A DNA stretch of 64,000 bases, taken from the NCBI RefSeq assembly GCF_013375535.1, contig NZ_JABXJG010000001.1:2832001-2896000 (forward strand). Reading direction: 5' to 3'. The first letter of the stretch is position 1, and each line of letters starts with the position of its first letter. This document shows positions 26,269 to 34,999 of the stretch, piece by piece. A model generated the notes under the pieces. It was not told where the DNA came from. It worked only from the letters and a program-made list of their open reading frames with translations, and made no database searches. This DNA is from Sphingobium sp. 15-1. Its GTDB lineage: Bacteria; Pseudomonadota; Alphaproteobacteria; Sphingomonadales; Sphingomonadaceae. A program made the position numbers and the translations under genes.

Positions 26269-27710
26269 TTTGTGTCCCACGCTTTACGCAATCCTATTAG
26301 TTCAACGATATAGCCCCATACGCACACCGGTTGCATGAGCAGGCTGTAGGCAAGGGCATAGAAAAGAAATCCACCGCGATTTCGACGGACCTTCATGCGC
26401 TCGCTTTCAAACACATCTTTCTGGATTCGAAATATGACCGTGTTCCAAAGCGCGGCAAGCGGCAGGACCGCCAGCGTCAATGGCCCCGCGATCCAGAAAT
26501 AGCCGAACAGCGCGAGGATGATTCCTGGAATGAAGACGAAGGTGTAGACCAAGTCTAAAGGCAGGAAGAGGACATTCCACCAGATGAACAGCGTCGTCAT
26601 CCGCATTTTGAAAAGCAGCGGCCAATAGAGCTTGAACGCCTCCATCAACCCGCGCGACCAGCGCTTCCGCTGAAGCGCGAACTGGCGGAATTTTTCGGGT
26701 GCATTGGTGAAGGCAAAGGCATTGGCGGCATAGCCGATACGCGCCCTGCGAGCCAGCATGGCCCAGGAGACGACGATATCCTCGCCTACCCTTTCCGGCC
26801 ACCCTCCGACCTCTTCCAATGCCTCACGGCGATAAAGGGAGAAAGCGCCCTGCGCGACAAGCGTGCCGTGGTACATGCCCTGCATACGCTTGACGGCGGC
26901 AATGCCGTGGAAATAGTCCCACTCCTGTGCGCGGGTGAGCAGGTTGACGCGCGAATTGCGCACCATCACGGCTCCCGCGACGGCTTGTGTGTCGGCAGGA
27001 TCCGAAAGCAACCGTCCGACAATATTGGTCAAGCCGTCACTACGTACCCAGGAATCGCCATCTACCGTGGCGATCAGGTCATGACGCGCGGCAACAAGTC
27101 CATCGTTGAGGACGGCGGATTTTCCCCGATTCTTCTCAAAATCCATCAGACGAAATGAGGCGTTGGGCGGTATCGAAAGCTTGCCGAGCTGTACCCGGAC
27201 GATGTCGGCCGTATTGTCGCTCGATCCATCGTTCAGGATGATGACCTGATAGGGGCCGGTATAATCCTGCCTTGCCAAGCTCGTCAGCGTGTCAGCGATC
27301 CCGGCCGCTTCGTTATAGGCCGCTACCAACACGGTCAGGCCGGGATATTCGGCTATCGGTCGTAGTGGCGGCTTGCGATCAAGCAGCAGGGTCGAGATGA
27401 GAAAGGCATTCATGAACCCGGGCACATAGGCAATGAAACCGATCACGATCAGCGCAACAGCCCATCCCGCGACCATGGCCAGATCGTTTAGCCAACGCTG
27501 GGAGAGCCATATGCTGAGAGTGGTCCAAGCCACGGCGATAGTGATGGATAGAGCGAATTTTGCACGAACCGACAGATAAAATCGACGCCGTTCCGCTTCG
27601 AACTGCCGTATTTGTTCAGGGGATACGTCAACAGGAGGTTCGAGGCCTGGCTCGTCAAAGCCATCCCGCGTCAATTCACTGCCCTGTGGATGAGAAAAAA
27701 TATCGTCCAT
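26265..27710 (-). CDS. Processive family 2 glycosyltransferase (PgaC/hyaluronan-synthase type)
   Basis: 481 residues from ATG 27710 (MDDIFSHPQGSELTRDGFDE). Two N-terminal membrane helices (about 45-105) precede the GT2 domain: VLVAAYNEAAGI, ILNDGSSDNT, TVDGDSWV and the acceptor-site GED in WPERVGEDIVVSW, then QRKRW, the Q(Q/R)xRW processivity motif. Three to four C-terminal helices form the channel. It makes a membrane-extruded polysaccharide; the sugar is unknown. An upstream in-frame TTG at 27731 is less likely. Confidence 0.85.
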   Translation of the reverse strand: MDDIFSHPQGSELTRDGFDEPGLEPPVDVSPEQIRQFEAERRRFYLSVRAKFALSITIAVAWTTLSIWLSQRWLNDLAMVAGWAVALIVIGFIAYVPGFMNAFLISTLLLDRKPPLRPIAEYPGLTVLVAAYNEAAGIADTLTSLARQDYTGPYQVIILNDGSSDNTADIVRVQLGKLSIPPNASFRLMDFEKNRGKSAVLNDGLVAARHDLIATVDGDSWVRSDGLTNIVGRLLSDPADTQAVAGAVMVRNSRVNLLTRAQEWDYFHGIAAVKRMQGMYHGTLVAQGAFSLYRREALEEVGGWPERVGEDIVVSWAMLARRARIGYAANAFAFTNAPEKFRQFALQRKRWSRGLMEAFKLYWPLLFKMRMTTLFIWWNVLFLPLDLVYTFVFIPGIILALFGYFWIAGPLTLAVLPLAALWNTVIFRIQKDVFESERMKVRRNRGGFLFYALAYSLLMQPVCVWGYIVELIGLRKAWDTK

Positions 27711-28054
27711 GCAACCGGGCGATAAGTGCAATAAATTCCGATATGGTTAACATCTTCGCAAAATGGTCTCGTACTCTGGGCAATTCATTTCCACCTGCCG
27801 TTTTCTCCTTGGGGGCGCGCATCATTGCGCGCTATTCAGTGGTGATCGGATCTCGGCTAGGTCAACCTTACGGCAGTCCGCTTTGAGATCACCGAAGGCG
27901 AGGCCAAAATGGCAAGAACTGGTCGCCTGACGCTGGCCGGCTTTCCACTGCGCCAACCCGCAGGATTTTGGTATGGATCGGGTGGTTAGGCGACAGTCCG
28001 GTTTGAAGCTGACAACGGCTATAGCCGACCTTGCTCGCGATATTGACTTACGAC
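27711..28054. other. Gene-free stretch upstream of a small membrane protein
   Basis: 344 bp between the divergent glycosyltransferase and the next gene. I see no credible gene. It contains one copy of a 25-bp repeat (27981-28005) and probably the glycosyltransferase promoter on the minus strand. Confidence 0.5.
27981..28005 (+). repeat. Direct repeat, left copy
   Basis: ggtggttaggcgacagtccg plus gtttg matches 28336-28360 with two differences. The copies flank the small membrane-protein gene at 28055-28330. Confidence 0.6.
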
Positions 28055-28330
28055 ATGATCCGATTGGTGGATCACGAAGGATATAGGAACCCGGCTACAG
28101 GCGCAGGGCGGATTGGATGTGCAGTCGCATCCATATTCGGCATCGTTTTTGGTTTGCCGTTCTTCTTCATCGCCACCTATGCAAGTGGCGGCTGCGAAGG
28201 CGCTCCGCAGCCATGCAAAAGCGATAATACATGGTTCTGGCTCGCGCTGCTCATCATCGCGCTTTCATGTACAGGTGTGGGATTGCTGACGCGCAGTACT
28301 ATTCTGCGCTTTCAACGCCGCAAACGGTAA
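28055..28330 (+). CDS. Small membrane protein, unknown
   Basis: 91 residues from ATG 28055 (MIRLVDHEGYRNPATGAGRI). Two clear membrane helices: CAVASIFGIVFGLPFFFIAT and WFWLALLIIALSCTGVGLLT, separated by a short loop with CEGAPQPC (two cysteines, maybe a disulfide in the periplasm). A basic tail (RFQRRKR) ends the protein. I recognise no family. A direct repeat on each side suggests it moved here as a unit or marks duplicated flanks. Confidence 0.5.
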   Translation: MIRLVDHEGYRNPATGAGRIGCAVASIFGIVFGLPFFFIATYASGGCEGAPQPCKSDNTWFWLALLIIALSCTGVGLLTRSTILRFQRRKR

Positions 28331-28335
28331 GGTTG

Positions 28336-28360
28336 GGTGGTTAGACGACAGTCTGGTTTC
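28336..28360 (+). repeat. Direct repeat, right copy
   Basis: ggtggttagacgacagtctg plus gtttc, two differences from the copy at 27981-28005. Confidence 0.6.
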
Positions 28361-28375
28361 GTCCAAGAACGGTAA

Positions 28376-28711
28376 TTAAACGACGTTCCGATGCGTGCGT
28401 TGCGACTGCCATTCCACCATGGCGACCAAGGCGATCACCAAAAGGCAGACGATGCGCCAGCCGCTGGAAATATCGATAAAAGGCATAAATAGCGGCGCAA
28501 GCGAGGCGATGAAGAGAATGCCATTTTCCTTTCGATGCCGTCTCTTTTTAAGAAAAAGGGAAATGGCGATGCCGCTGCCTACCAGAACCAGTATCGCGTA
28601 GAGCGCCGTAGAGACCACGGCGGAGCCAGCGAAATGCCTCAAACCGGCGCAGGCGATGCTGAGCAAGGCGACTGCTAACCAAATGTCACGCGAAGGTTTC
28701 AGCCAAGCCAT
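28376..28711 (-). CDS. Small polytopic membrane protein, unknown
   Basis: A 111-residue protein starting MAWLKPSRDIWLAVALLSIA. Four hydrophobic stretches are visible (residues about 10-30, 32-52, 65-82, 85-100) with a basic loop LKKRRHRKENG between the second and third. No conserved motif is recognised. Codon use looks like its neighbours. Function unknown. Confidence 0.5.
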   Translation of the reverse strand: MAWLKPSRDIWLAVALLSIACAGLRHFAGSAVVSTALYAILVLVGSGIAISLFLKKRRHRKENGILFIASLAPLFMPFIDISSGWRIVCLLVIALVAMVEWQSQRTHRNVV

Positions 28712-28804
28712 TCAACGGCTTGTAGCGTCAGGTGGTGTGTCTGCAATTGCGAAATGGAATTGCTTTCGGGAACGGCAATTTTTGGTCGTTTTTGTACAGA
28801 CAGC

Positions 28805-29407
28805 TTACCGAGGCGGCGAGCCAGGGGCGGCGGTCTCATTTCCGAGGAAGCCTAGCGGATAGCCCGAGGCCGTAGCTGCGTTGGTAAGGCACCACAGGGT
28901 TTCCTCATCCAATGCGCCAGTGGCAAGCGCGCTGTCGTTGAATGTCGCCATACCGTTTAACGCTTTCAGGGTTCCGGCGGCTTTTGGCCCGCAAAGGTTC
29001 TCAAGAGAGCGGGCAAAAGCCGAACTGTTAGATTGCTTCGGATCGTAGGTCGGCAAGCGAGAGAGCAGCCCCTTCTTATCCAACCAAGCCATCGCATCAG
29101 CTTTTCCCTGTTCACGCGACAGGTTCCAATATAACGGCTGATACGCCTTCTCTATAGGCGGGCGAAATGTGACATAGTAACTCGACGCGAGAGAGGCGAG
29201 CGCCGCACATCGCAGTTGCTCATCAGAGATTGAGGCATCGTCCAGAACTACGATCAAATCTTCTTGGAGCGTGTCATCGAATTTCGAAGCGACCTTTTTG
29301 AACCCACATGCTGCGGTCCGTTGTATCGCTACTTCCGGCGTCACCAACACATGTGGCGTATCAAGCGCGCCAGCGAGCAATAAAATTTCGATCAGCAACG
29401 TCTTCAT
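28805..29407 (-). CDS. Hypothetical exported protein
   Basis: A 200-residue protein starting MKTLLIEILLLAGALDTPHV. The N-terminus resembles a short signal peptide, and the rest is soluble and helical (DEQLRCAALASLASSYYVTF; EQGKADAMAWLDKKGLLSRL). Two cysteines (ACGF and LRCAA) and a third in NLCGPKAA could form a disulfide outside the cytoplasm. I recognise no family. The 29408-29542 spacer contains short repeats of cttgcagat but no gene. Confidence 0.5.
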   Translation of the reverse strand: MKTLLIEILLLAGALDTPHVLVTPEVAIQRTAACGFKKVASKFDDTLQEDLIVVLDDASISDEQLRCAALASLASSYYVTFRPPIEKAYQPLYWNLSREQGKADAMAWLDKKGLLSRLPTYDPKQSNSSAFARSLENLCGPKAAGTLKALNGMATFNDSALATGALDEETLWCLTNAATASGYPLGFLGNETAAPGSPPR

Positions 29408-29542
29408 TTGGGCGTTGTGCCTGCGTAAAATTACGTCTGCAAGTGGTCGCTTGCAGATAGGCAGCTTAGCGGAGGTTGATCACCTCTCATTTGCAGATGG
29501 GTCAAAATGATCGGAGGACGGCGTAGGCGAGGCAGAACCCGT

Positions 29543-30865
29543 TTAACCTGCTAGGCGCTCCTCGCAGATGATCTTGGTCAGGGATTGCAGTTCGGTGATG
29601 CGTTCGGTCAGCCAGTCCAGTTCGTCGTCATCGATCTTGTAGTGCGGTGAATAGCGGGCCTTCACATAGGCGGCGCGCAGCAGCTCGTAGCAGCGCTTGC
29701 CGAATTTGGTCTCGGTCTTCCAGATACCGATCAGGCGTTCGTCAAGCTGCTCTGCCCGTTTCGATAGGAAGTTCAGATTGTGCGATTTCGGCTGATACAG
29801 GATCAGGACCAGCATGATGCAATAATAGGCGCGTTCCATCGCCTGATGGAGGTTGAACGCAGCTATGTTGCGCCACTTCTGCTGTTCTTCTAAGTCATTT
29901 TCTGACCATGCATCCTGTCGGGCATGTTGAGCCATCCGAAGCCAACGCCTCACTTCTCCAAACTCATCGTGATAGTAGAGTTCGGCTTCTTCGCGCGCCT
30001 CTTTCTCGGTCAGTTCGCCGGGCTTTTCGAAAGGAAAGCCTGGCTCCTCGAACAGCGCGATCCCTTCCTTGACGATATCGACCCAGAAATAGCGGCCACG
30101 CCGGAGTTGGTGGTTCACATCGTCAAGGCTATGGATGATGAGGTTGAGCGGCTGCGGCCAGCCGCTGGCCGTCAGCATGTCGACCATGCGGTCTTCGGCC
30201 TTGTCCCAATAGCGGGCGGCGTCGGTCAGATCCTCATGATCCACCACCACCAATATGTCATAGTCGGAGAAATATCGGCCGACCGGATCGACCACCTGCT
30301 TGCCGCGAGCGTAACTGCCGAACAGGATGATCTTGAGAATGCGGCCATTGCGCCGATGCTCCGCCTTGCTGCCGGTGGTCGCCTTCTCGAATTCTTCAAG
30401 CAGGATTTTGACGGCGCTCTCCATGTCGCGCTGAGCGCGGCGGGGCAGATTGGCGATACGGGCTTGCAGATCACTCACGGGCTTGACCATAGCCTCCACC
30501 AGACGGGACGCCACCGTCTTTTCCTTCGGCTTGCGCTCGACTCCCGCGTCTTCCGCCGTAGGGAAGCGGCGGCGGTTGTGGAGCAGGCGTAGGATGATGA
30601 CGGCATCCTCCTCGATCCGGTAGACGAGGATGAAAGGCGTGTCGGGCACCGGCAGTTCGCGAGCGCCCGCTATCCGCCCGACCCGTGACAGATCGGGATC
30701 GATCGCCAGTTGCGCCACTGTCGCACCGATCGAATTCCCCATCGCGATGCCGACATCCCGGTTGAGCTTCAGCAGATAGTCGAGTTGACGGGCACGCTGG
30801 TCGCGCGCCTTTGGCAGCCAGAAGACGGGGAGAGGATCAGGCGTCGTCACTATGGCCCGTCTCAT
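29543..30865 (-). CDS. Three-domain toxin: RelE/ParE + MNT nucleotidyltransferase + HEPN
   Basis: A 440-residue single polypeptide. Residues about 12-103 are RelE/ParE-like (VFWLPKARDQRARQLDYLLK ... TPFILVYRIEEDAVIILRLL HNRRR). Residues about 145-275 are a minimal nucleotidyltransferase with GSYARG (183-188) and SDYD (200-203), the active-site pattern. Residues about 295-440 are HEPN-like (AAFNLHQAMERAYY ... YQPKSHNLNFL). RelE toxins cleave mRNA, HEPN proteins are often RNases, and MNT proteins AMPylate HEPN partners. Start may be ATG 30865 or GTG 30850; both overlap the antitoxin gene. The fusion is unusual. Confidence 0.8.
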   Translation of the reverse strand: MRRAIVTTPDPLPVFWLPKARDQRARQLDYLLKLNRDVGIAMGNSIGATVAQLAIDPDLSRVGRIAGARELPVPDTPFILVYRIEEDAVIILRLLHNRRRFPTAEDAGVERKPKEKTVASRLVEAMVKPVSDLQARIANLPRRAQRDMESAVKILLEEFEKATTGSKAEHRRNGRILKIILFGSYARGKQVVDPVGRYFSDYDILVVVDHEDLTDAARYWDKAEDRMVDMLTASGWPQPLNLIIHSLDDVNHQLRRGRYFWVDIVKEGIALFEEPGFPFEKPGELTEKEAREEAELYYHDEFGEVRRWLRMAQHARQDAWSENDLEEQQKWRNIAAFNLHQAMERAYYCIMLVLILYQPKSHNLNFLSKRAEQLDERLIGIWKTETKFGKRCYELLRAAYVKARYSPHYKIDDDELDWLTERITELQSLTKIICEERLAG

Positions 30866-31124
30866 CGATCCGCTGCCGCCATTCCGCCTCTATGGCGCCA
30901 TTGGACAGGCCATGCCGGCGCGTCCTGTCAGCTTCATGCATGGCGTCACCGATCTCACGACGCTGCCAGCGCTCATGGGCGGCCGCTTCGTTATGATTTT
31001 CCACCGCTTCCCGCATCATCCTGCGGAGGATTTGCGCCGCGGACAAATCCTGCTCTTCGGCCATGGCGTTGAACGCCGCCTTCAGCGTGGAATCTACCCG
31101 AAAGGTGAAGGTTGTGTCCGTCAT
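30837..31124 (-). CDS. RHH/RelB-like antitoxin of the fused toxin
   Basis: 95 residues from ATG 31124 (MTDTTFTFRVDSTLKAAFNA). The strand TTFTFRVD and helices LKAAFNAMAEEQDLSAAQIL RRMMREAV form a RelB/DinJ-type RHH domain; the tail (RHGLSNGAIEAEWRQRID) would bind the RelE part. It precedes and overlaps the toxin by 14-29 bp, the normal antitoxin-first layout. gcaggaat precedes the ATG; an earlier in-frame start at 31151 is less likely. Confidence 0.8.
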   Translation of the reverse strand: MTDTTFTFRVDSTLKAAFNAMAEEQDLSAAQILRRMMREAVENHNEAAAHERWQRREIGDAMHEADRTRRHGLSNGAIEAEWRQRIDETGHSDDA

Positions 31125-31405
31125 TGCCTTATTCCTGCCGCTCCATACCATGTTGTTATCGACTGTAACACATTATGGATTGGGGATTGCCGCATGAATT
31201 GTATTAGCGTTCTTCGCTAAGGGCTATACAGCTTATCGGTGGGATGTCTCGAAAACGAATGGAATGCGACGGCCTGAAGGTGGAAAATGTCTGTCTGCGA
31301 CCTAATCATAGATTAACCATTTCTTTCATTCTGTCGTTCATTATGATCGCTTGAATGCCATCCAGTAGCGCTTGGGAAAGCATCGTCTCGGGAAGAGGGG
31401 TATTT

Positions 31406-32701
31406 ATGGGGGACATAAGATTAGCTCAGGGAGCGATTTCTCCTCCGATTTTCGCCACTCGCCTCGCTAAGGCAGGTAAATCAGAATTCGGGCTGTCAAT
31501 TGTCATACCCTGCTTGAATGAACGTGACAGTCTGCCCCATTGTATCGCCCAAGCAGCACGTGCAATTGAGAGTGTGGCGGATCTTTACGGTCTGGTTGGT
31601 GAAATCGTCGTTGCGGACAATGGCTCGACTGACGGCAGTCAGGCTATTGCAGAAAATCTAGGTGCACGCGTAGTGCCGGTGACTCGCCGCGGTTATGGAG
31701 CAGCGCTGATTGCGGGGTGCGAAGCCGCTCGAGGACAGTATCTTTTGATGGGAGATGCCGACGGAAGCTATGACTTCACGGAAGGCGTCGCCATGATCGA
31801 GCGACTTCTGGATGGCGCGGATTTGTGCATAGGCTCGCGCTTTGAGGGCGGTATCGCACCGGGCGCTATGCCGTGGAAGAACCGTTATATCGGCAATCCT
31901 GCTCTGACCGGGACGCTGAACCTACTTTTCGGCACGAAAATCGGGGATGCCCATTGCGGATTGCGCGCCATCAGCAAAGAAGCATTTCAAAAATGCGGAT
32001 TGACCTCCACCGGGATGGAATTCGCCAGTGAAATGATCATCAAGGCGTCTCTAAAACAGTTACGTATCGATCAAACACCAGCAACTCTATCACCTGACTT
32101 GCGCAACCGGGAGCCACATCTTCGACCGTGGCGAGACGGATGGCGGCATTTACGTTACCTGCTGATGCTGAGGCCGACGCGGGTGTTCGGTTTGCCTGCT
32201 CTATTCGCATTGATGTTCGGGACGATATTGCTGCTTGCCTCCAGCGTGCAATATTTTAGTCCCGGCACATTTCCTCAAATTGGTTCTTATTGGACGCTGC
32301 TCGGCTCCACATTGGTTGCATCGGGGCACATGGCGTTCATCATGACCTTGATTGGCTGCTTATGCGGCATCCGTGCGGGTTATCAGCCGTCCGGGTTGTT
32401 CAGTCGGTTGATAACTCGATTCACCAACCTGGAGGGGATGTTGCTGATGGGTCTGGGCCTCGTGATTGTTGGCCTTATCATATTGATCGCGGTAGCCGTC
32501 GGTTGGGTTCAGCGCAATTTTCAAATGACGAGCTCAATCCTTCCTCCAGTCTTAGGCGCCTTGGCAATCACGCTCGGTCTCCAGACAGCACTGGGCGGTT
32601 TTGCCCTCGCGATTGTCGGTGGAAATGAGGCGCATTTCTTCGGTGATTTGCGGAAGCGATCTAAAAAAAACGAGCATGATGATCATGACGCCTTGGCTTA
32701 G
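31406..32701 (+). CDS. Family 2 glycosyltransferase, DPM1/DolP-mannosyltransferase type
   Basis: 431 residues from ATG 31406 (MGDIRLAQGAISPPIFATRL), with gaagagggg upstream. The GT2 domain shows LSIVIPCLNERDSLPHCI, VVADNGSTDGS and LLMGDADGSYDF (the DxD-like motif), then IGSRF. Four membrane helices fill residues about 285-425. Such enzymes charge polyprenyl phosphate with a sugar. It starts the polysaccharide locus and overlaps the next GT2 start. Confidence 0.82.
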   Translation: MGDIRLAQGAISPPIFATRLAKAGKSEFGLSIVIPCLNERDSLPHCIAQAARAIESVADLYGLVGEIVVADNGSTDGSQAIAENLGARVVPVTRRGYGAALIAGCEAARGQYLLMGDADGSYDFTEGVAMIERLLDGADLCIGSRFEGGIAPGAMPWKNRYIGNPALTGTLNLLFGTKIGDAHCGLRAISKEAFQKCGLTSTGMEFASEMIIKASLKQLRIDQTPATLSPDLRNREPHLRPWRDGWRHLRYLLMLRPTRVFGLPALFALMFGTILLLASSVQYFSPGTFPQIGSYWTLLGSTLVASGHMAFIMTLIGCLCGIRAGYQPSGLFSRLITRFTNLEGMLLMGLGLVIVGLIILIAVAVGWVQRNFQMTSSILPPVLGALAITLGLQTALGGFALAIVGGNEAHFFGDLRKRSKKNEHDDHDALA

Positions 32702-33644
32702 CGTTATCATTCCCGTGCACATGGGCGAACGATTTCTGCCAGCGACATTGGCTAGCGCTGCCGCCGAAGATCCCGTTGGTGTTGAATTCCGTATATACAA
32801 TTCTGGCGAAGATGAAGGTGCTGCGCGCCGCGCCGCAGCCCCATATTTCGACCGCATGGACATCATCTGGGAGGATGTACCGCATCTTCAGCCATGGACT
32901 GCCAAGACCAACAAGGGGGTTACGGAAGCGCAAGCCTCCCACGTCATCATGCTCCACCAGGATGATCTATGGCTAGCCGGCCATTTGACCGCGGTTCGCA
33001 ATGCGCTGAATTCCTGGCCTGAAGCAACGATGTCGATCGCGTCGTCGCGTTTTGTAGCGGCGGATGGTCGCCTGTTGGGGGCTTGGCGACTGCCTTTCGC
33101 TCCAGGGGTACATGATGGGCATGCTCTGTGGAATATATTGCTGGTTCAGAACAGCATTGCCATTCCGAGCCCTGTCATAAGGCGCGACGCTTGGCTGGCG
33201 TGTGGCGGAATGAATGAAGCCCTTTGGTATACTGCAGACTGGGATCTCTATCTCAAGCTCATGAAGCTGGGCGAAATTGCGGTTCGAGAGAGAATTACTA
33301 CAGGCTTTCGTGTCCATGGCGGTTCATTGACCATGAAGGGTGGTCGTGATCCAGCCGCATTTCGGGATCAATTCGAAATTGTCTTGAGAAATCATTCTGA
33401 GGCGATCGAACTCCTGCCTTTGGCAACGAAACAAAAAGTTCATGCCTCAATCACCGTGAATTGCGCCCTTGCTGCTGCGTCCTGTGGCGATTTTTCTGGG
33501 CTGACGTCAGCGCTTTTTGCAATCGTCAAGCTTGGGCCACGCGGCGCGGTGAGGTATGTTCAAAAATCTCGGATTTTCGACCGCTTAGTGTCACGGCTTG
33601 AACTAATTCTCCTTCAGAAAACGAGTCGGCAGGTAAGAAACTGA
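32676..33644 (+). CDS. Family 2 glycosyltransferase
   Basis: 322 residues from ATG 32676 (MMIMTPWLSVIIPVHMGERF); ATG 32685 is equally possible because no clear ribosome site decides it. LSVIIPVH, the acidic MLHQDDLWLAGHL and the WYTADWDLYLKLMKLGE block are those of sugar-adding GT2 enzymes. It is soluble with no membrane segment. It overlaps the end of the previous gene by 26 bp, so the two are co-expressed. The acceptor is unknown. Confidence 0.8.
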   Translation: MMIMTPWLSVIIPVHMGERFLPATLASAAAEDPVGVEFRIYNSGEDEGAARRAAAPYFDRMDIIWEDVPHLQPWTAKTNKGVTEAQASHVIMLHQDDLWLAGHLTAVRNALNSWPEATMSIASSRFVAADGRLLGAWRLPFAPGVHDGHALWNILLVQNSIAIPSPVIRRDAWLACGGMNEALWYTADWDLYLKLMKLGEIAVRERITTGFRVHGGSLTMKGGRDPAAFRDQFEIVLRNHSEAIELLPLATKQKVHASITVNCALAAASCGDFSGLTSALFAIVKLGPRGAVRYVQKSRIFDRLVSRLELILLQKTSRQVRN

Positions 33645-33651
33645 AATGAGT

Positions 33652-33672
33652 GCCCTTATGTGAGAGGGCTTT
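33652..33672 (+). terminator. Weak hairpin terminator after the GT2 pair
   Basis: gccct (33652-33656) pairs with agggc (33665-33669) and is followed by ttt. It lies between convergent genes, where transcription from both sides must stop. Confidence 0.4.
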
Positions 33673-33755
33673 GCGGCGCGTTGCGCTTAACCCGGCTGTC
33701 TCCCCATGAGAACGTAGATAAACGTCTGCCGTCTCGTCGTCGCGCTTAGCGATTG

Positions 33756-34997
33756 CTAACGTTTCGAGATTGAGAATTCTGGAAGTGGAAATACGAGAGC
33801 ACGGTTAACGAACGAGGAGGATCGCTCAAAAAAAGCGTGAAAGTGCCACGGCAACACCAGAAAATAATCAGGATTTTGTTCCAACAAACTACGCTCGGAG
33901 ACGATGGGAATGAGTGATCCCGGTGTAAATGAACCAAATTTATCAGAATTTACTTCACCAATAGCGTAAATATCATCGGCGGTTAATCCACAATATTGCA
34001 GGATTACGTTTCCTTTCGTCGATGCCCCAAGGCCAGCAATAATTCTTCCTTCTGACCGAGCATTGGCCACGAATGCGCTGACGGTCTCTCGCGCACGCTC
34101 GACTCGATTTCTAAAGGCCTGGAAAGGTCCTAAAGTATCCAAGCCAGCTTTGGTCTCGTCATCGAGTATCTGCGCTACCAGACTATTCTGCTGCTCATAC
34201 TTGAGAGCCTTACGAACGGTAACCGAAAAGCTCCCTCCATTTACGTCGTTGAACTCGACGTCCTCAATCTTAAGTCCCGTGCGCACTGCCATCCACTGGA
34301 TTTGCCTGAGTGCGTAGAACTCCAGGTGCTCGTGGCAGACCGTATCGAAAGAATTGGTCGCGAGCATGCTCGGCATATAGCTCTGCTCGAACACCCAGAT
34401 CCCATCGTCCGCTAAGATATCGCGCACCTCAGCCATGAACGCCATGGGCGCTTCAAGATCGTAGAACATCGAAAACGAAGTCACGACCTTGGCTTTCCGA
34501 TCACCAAACCGGCTGCGGACCAGTTCGGCAGAGAAAAAATCCGGAATCAGTTCGATGTGCGGCGGGTAGTAATCGCGAAATTTGGAACCCGTCGGATCGA
34601 CACCGGCAAGTTGCAGCCCCGGCTGCACATAGGCTTTTAGGGTCGTTGCATCGTTACTGCCGATGTCGATGACTAGATCACCTGGCTCGAGTAGAATCTG
34701 ACTCGAGATTCGTTCAACCTTGCGGTTGAGGTGAGCGACCATGCTGGCGTTCAGACCCGAACGATAGCCATAATTCTCGCCGTACATCTCATCGAGCGCA
34801 TAACTATGTTCAAGTTGCAGCAAGCCACAGGCGTGTTCGGCTTCGCCGACGCACTTCAGAAGGCGCAGAGGACCGCGTCCGACCTCCTCCTCCTTAGTGC
34901 GCGGAAAGACGCCGGTCAGCGCCTGCTCCCCAAGGTCCAGCACGCGCTCGAGATTGGAATTTCCGCAGATCCTGCAGCGCTTTATTTGGGTGTACAT
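33756..34997 (-). CDS. Class I SAM C-methyltransferase of deoxysugar type
   Basis: 413 residues from ATG 34997 (MYTQIKRCRICGNSNLERVL), preceded by gaggtaag. The Cys-rich start (CRICGN ... CVGEAEHACGLLQLEHSY) is the zinc-binding Methyltransf_13 part, VIDIGSNDATTLKAYVQPGL is the SAM site, and AGLGASTKGNVILQYCGLTA belongs to the C-terminal C-methyltransferase domain. Relatives (TylCIII/NovU type) methylate NDP-deoxyketosugars. A longer frame runs upstream to 35297 but would overlap the next gene. Confidence 0.83.
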   Translation of the reverse strand: MYTQIKRCRICGNSNLERVLDLGEQALTGVFPRTKEEEVGRGPLRLLKCVGEAEHACGLLQLEHSYALDEMYGENYGYRSGLNASMVAHLNRKVERISSQILLEPGDLVIDIGSNDATTLKAYVQPGLQLAGVDPTGSKFRDYYPPHIELIPDFFSAELVRSRFGDRKAKVVTSFSMFYDLEAPMAFMAEVRDILADDGIWVFEQSYMPSMLATNSFDTVCHEHLEFYALRQIQWMAVRTGLKIEDVEFNDVNGGSFSVTVRKALKYEQQNSLVAQILDDETKAGLDTLGPFQAFRNRVERARETVSAFVANARSEGRIIAGLGASTKGNVILQYCGLTADDIYAIGEVNSDKFGSFTPGSLIPIVSERSLLEQNPDYFLVLPWHFHAFFERSSSFVNRALVFPLPEFSISKR

Positions 34998-34999
34998 TC

